The translations under genes were made by a program, and so were the position numbers. Under the pieces are notes generated by a model. It searched no databases. It had not been told where the DNA came from and saw only the letters and a list, made by a program, of their open reading frames with translations. From positions 1-5,703 of the forward strand of contig JAOZUU010000200.1 of the NCBI GenBank assembly GCA_029938515.1: 5,703 nucleotides of DNA, written 5' to 3'. Shown in pieces: positions 5,125-5,703 of the stretch; the first letter of the stretch is position 1, and every line of letters starts with the position of its first letter. This DNA is from Desulfobacterales bacterium (GTDB taxonomy: Bacteria; Desulfobacterota; Desulfobacteria; Desulfobacterales; QNYZ01).

Positions 5125-5703
5125 ATCTGTAAAAAGGGTGTTCGCCAGCACACATTGCTCAATCTTGGAAGCAACTTTACCTGTCCAAGAGAATCGTGGC
5201 CTGATCTATCCAATCGTATAGAGGAAATTATAAGTGGTCAACAGCTGTTATTTCCGCCGGCTTCTGATTTGGAAGATGCGGCCCAGCGTTATGCAGCGTT
5301 AATTATCCAAGCCCAAAACCGGTCAGACGGAATTGACAAAGACAGCACATCTTTTTCGGACTATCGCAAGTTGATATAAATACGTTGGAATTTATGAGGC
5401 CGCGAAGCATAGGTGTTGAGCATGTAGCCTATGAGGCTTTGTGGCAGTTGCAACTGGACAAGAAGCTGCGGGAAGCCGGAAGCGTCACCGGGAGTTTTCA
5501 GAAAAAGACGCTGTTGTCATCAAGAAAGATAAAGATTGTACGGTTAAAGCCTATAAGAAGATAAATGATCAAACCGGTGAAGTTGAACTTTATTGTCATT
5601 CCACCCTGCGTGAAGACAAAGAGAGGGCGATTTATGATCGTTTTACCGCCCGCTTTGAAGAAGCGTTGGACAAGCTGAATGCCGGTTTGCATAAAAAGGG
5701 ATG
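5125..5703 (+). pseudogene. IS1634-family (IS4-like) transposase remnant, 3' end beyond the window
   Basis: Three frames together give a recognisable IS1634-type transposase. Segment A (frame 1, to about 5372) reads KKGVRQHTLLNLGSNF, then RIEEIISGQQ and AAQRYAALII. Segment B (frame 3, 5373-5480) continues DINTLEFMRPRSIGVEHVAYEAL to LREAG. Segment C (frame 2, from 5474) reads SRKRHREFSEKDAVVIKK, ELYCHSTLRE, RFTARFEEALDKLNAGL and stays open to the right edge. Between A and B one base is missing (AAGTTGAT where AAGGTTGAT would keep the frame). Between B and C roughly 200 or more codons are gone, including the part that normally carries the first two acidic catalytic residues. The first few dozen codons, with the start, are also missing. 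The gene cannot make an active enzyme. The family call rests on remembered family sequence patterns. Confidence 0.85.

Noticed and set aside
4861..5130. CRISPR array, tRNA or other RNA gene in the AT-rich gap
   Set aside because: No regularly spaced repeats and no cloverleaf or TTCGAnnC-type tRNA arm arrangement are seen.
5498..5692. A 64-codon minus-strand open frame at the right edge
   Set aside because: It is antisense to segment C of the transposase remnant, whose plus-strand reading matches the family.

Overview
The window holds one complete five-gene ABC importer operon on the minus strand, read from right to left: substrate-binding protein, two membrane permeases, two ATPases (livK-livH-livM-livG-livF, 4726 down to 136). 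It belongs to the hydrophobic/branched-chain amino acid transporter (HAAT) family. Upstream of the operon is an AT-rich stretch with one doubtful small ORF. The right edge carries the decayed remnant of an IS1634-type transposase on the plus strand. GC content is moderate. The style of the proteins, the lysine-rich binding protein and the IS type suggest an anaerobic Gram-negative bacterium, perhaps a sulfate reducer of the Desulfobacterota. That placement is an inference from resemblance; no marker gene is present.

Layout. 1-135: 3' side of the operon, with a perfect GATCCGCC-TGA-GGCGGATC palindrome, a C10 tract and a short unrecognised open frame that leaves the window on the minus strand. 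136-3425: livF, livG, livM and livH, tightly packed (13-bp overlap, stop directly abutting start, 6-bp gap). 3426-3502: a 77-bp gap holding a strong hairpin. 3503-4726: livK. 4727-4866: leader and presumed promoter region with a nested inverted repeat. 4867-5052: a possible 61-residue minus-strand ORF. 5053-5124: AT-rich sequence with a small hairpin. 5125 to the right edge: transposase pseudogene with a lost N-terminus, a 1-nt frameshift and a large internal deletion.

How the genes work together. LivK is exported to the periplasm, binds its ligand and delivers it to the LivH/LivM channel, and LivG/LivF hydrolyse ATP to drive import. The binding protein has an excellent Shine-Dalgarno sequence and is followed by a stable stem-loop, which fits the usual need for more binding protein than membrane complex. 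The ligand could be a branched-chain amino acid, but HAAT systems also import aromatic acids, amides and other small carboxylates; nothing in the window settles this.

I see no convincing new biological system here. The points most worth a second look are the livK-livH hairpin with a competing arm, the structured livK leader, and the readable deletion history of the transposase remnant.
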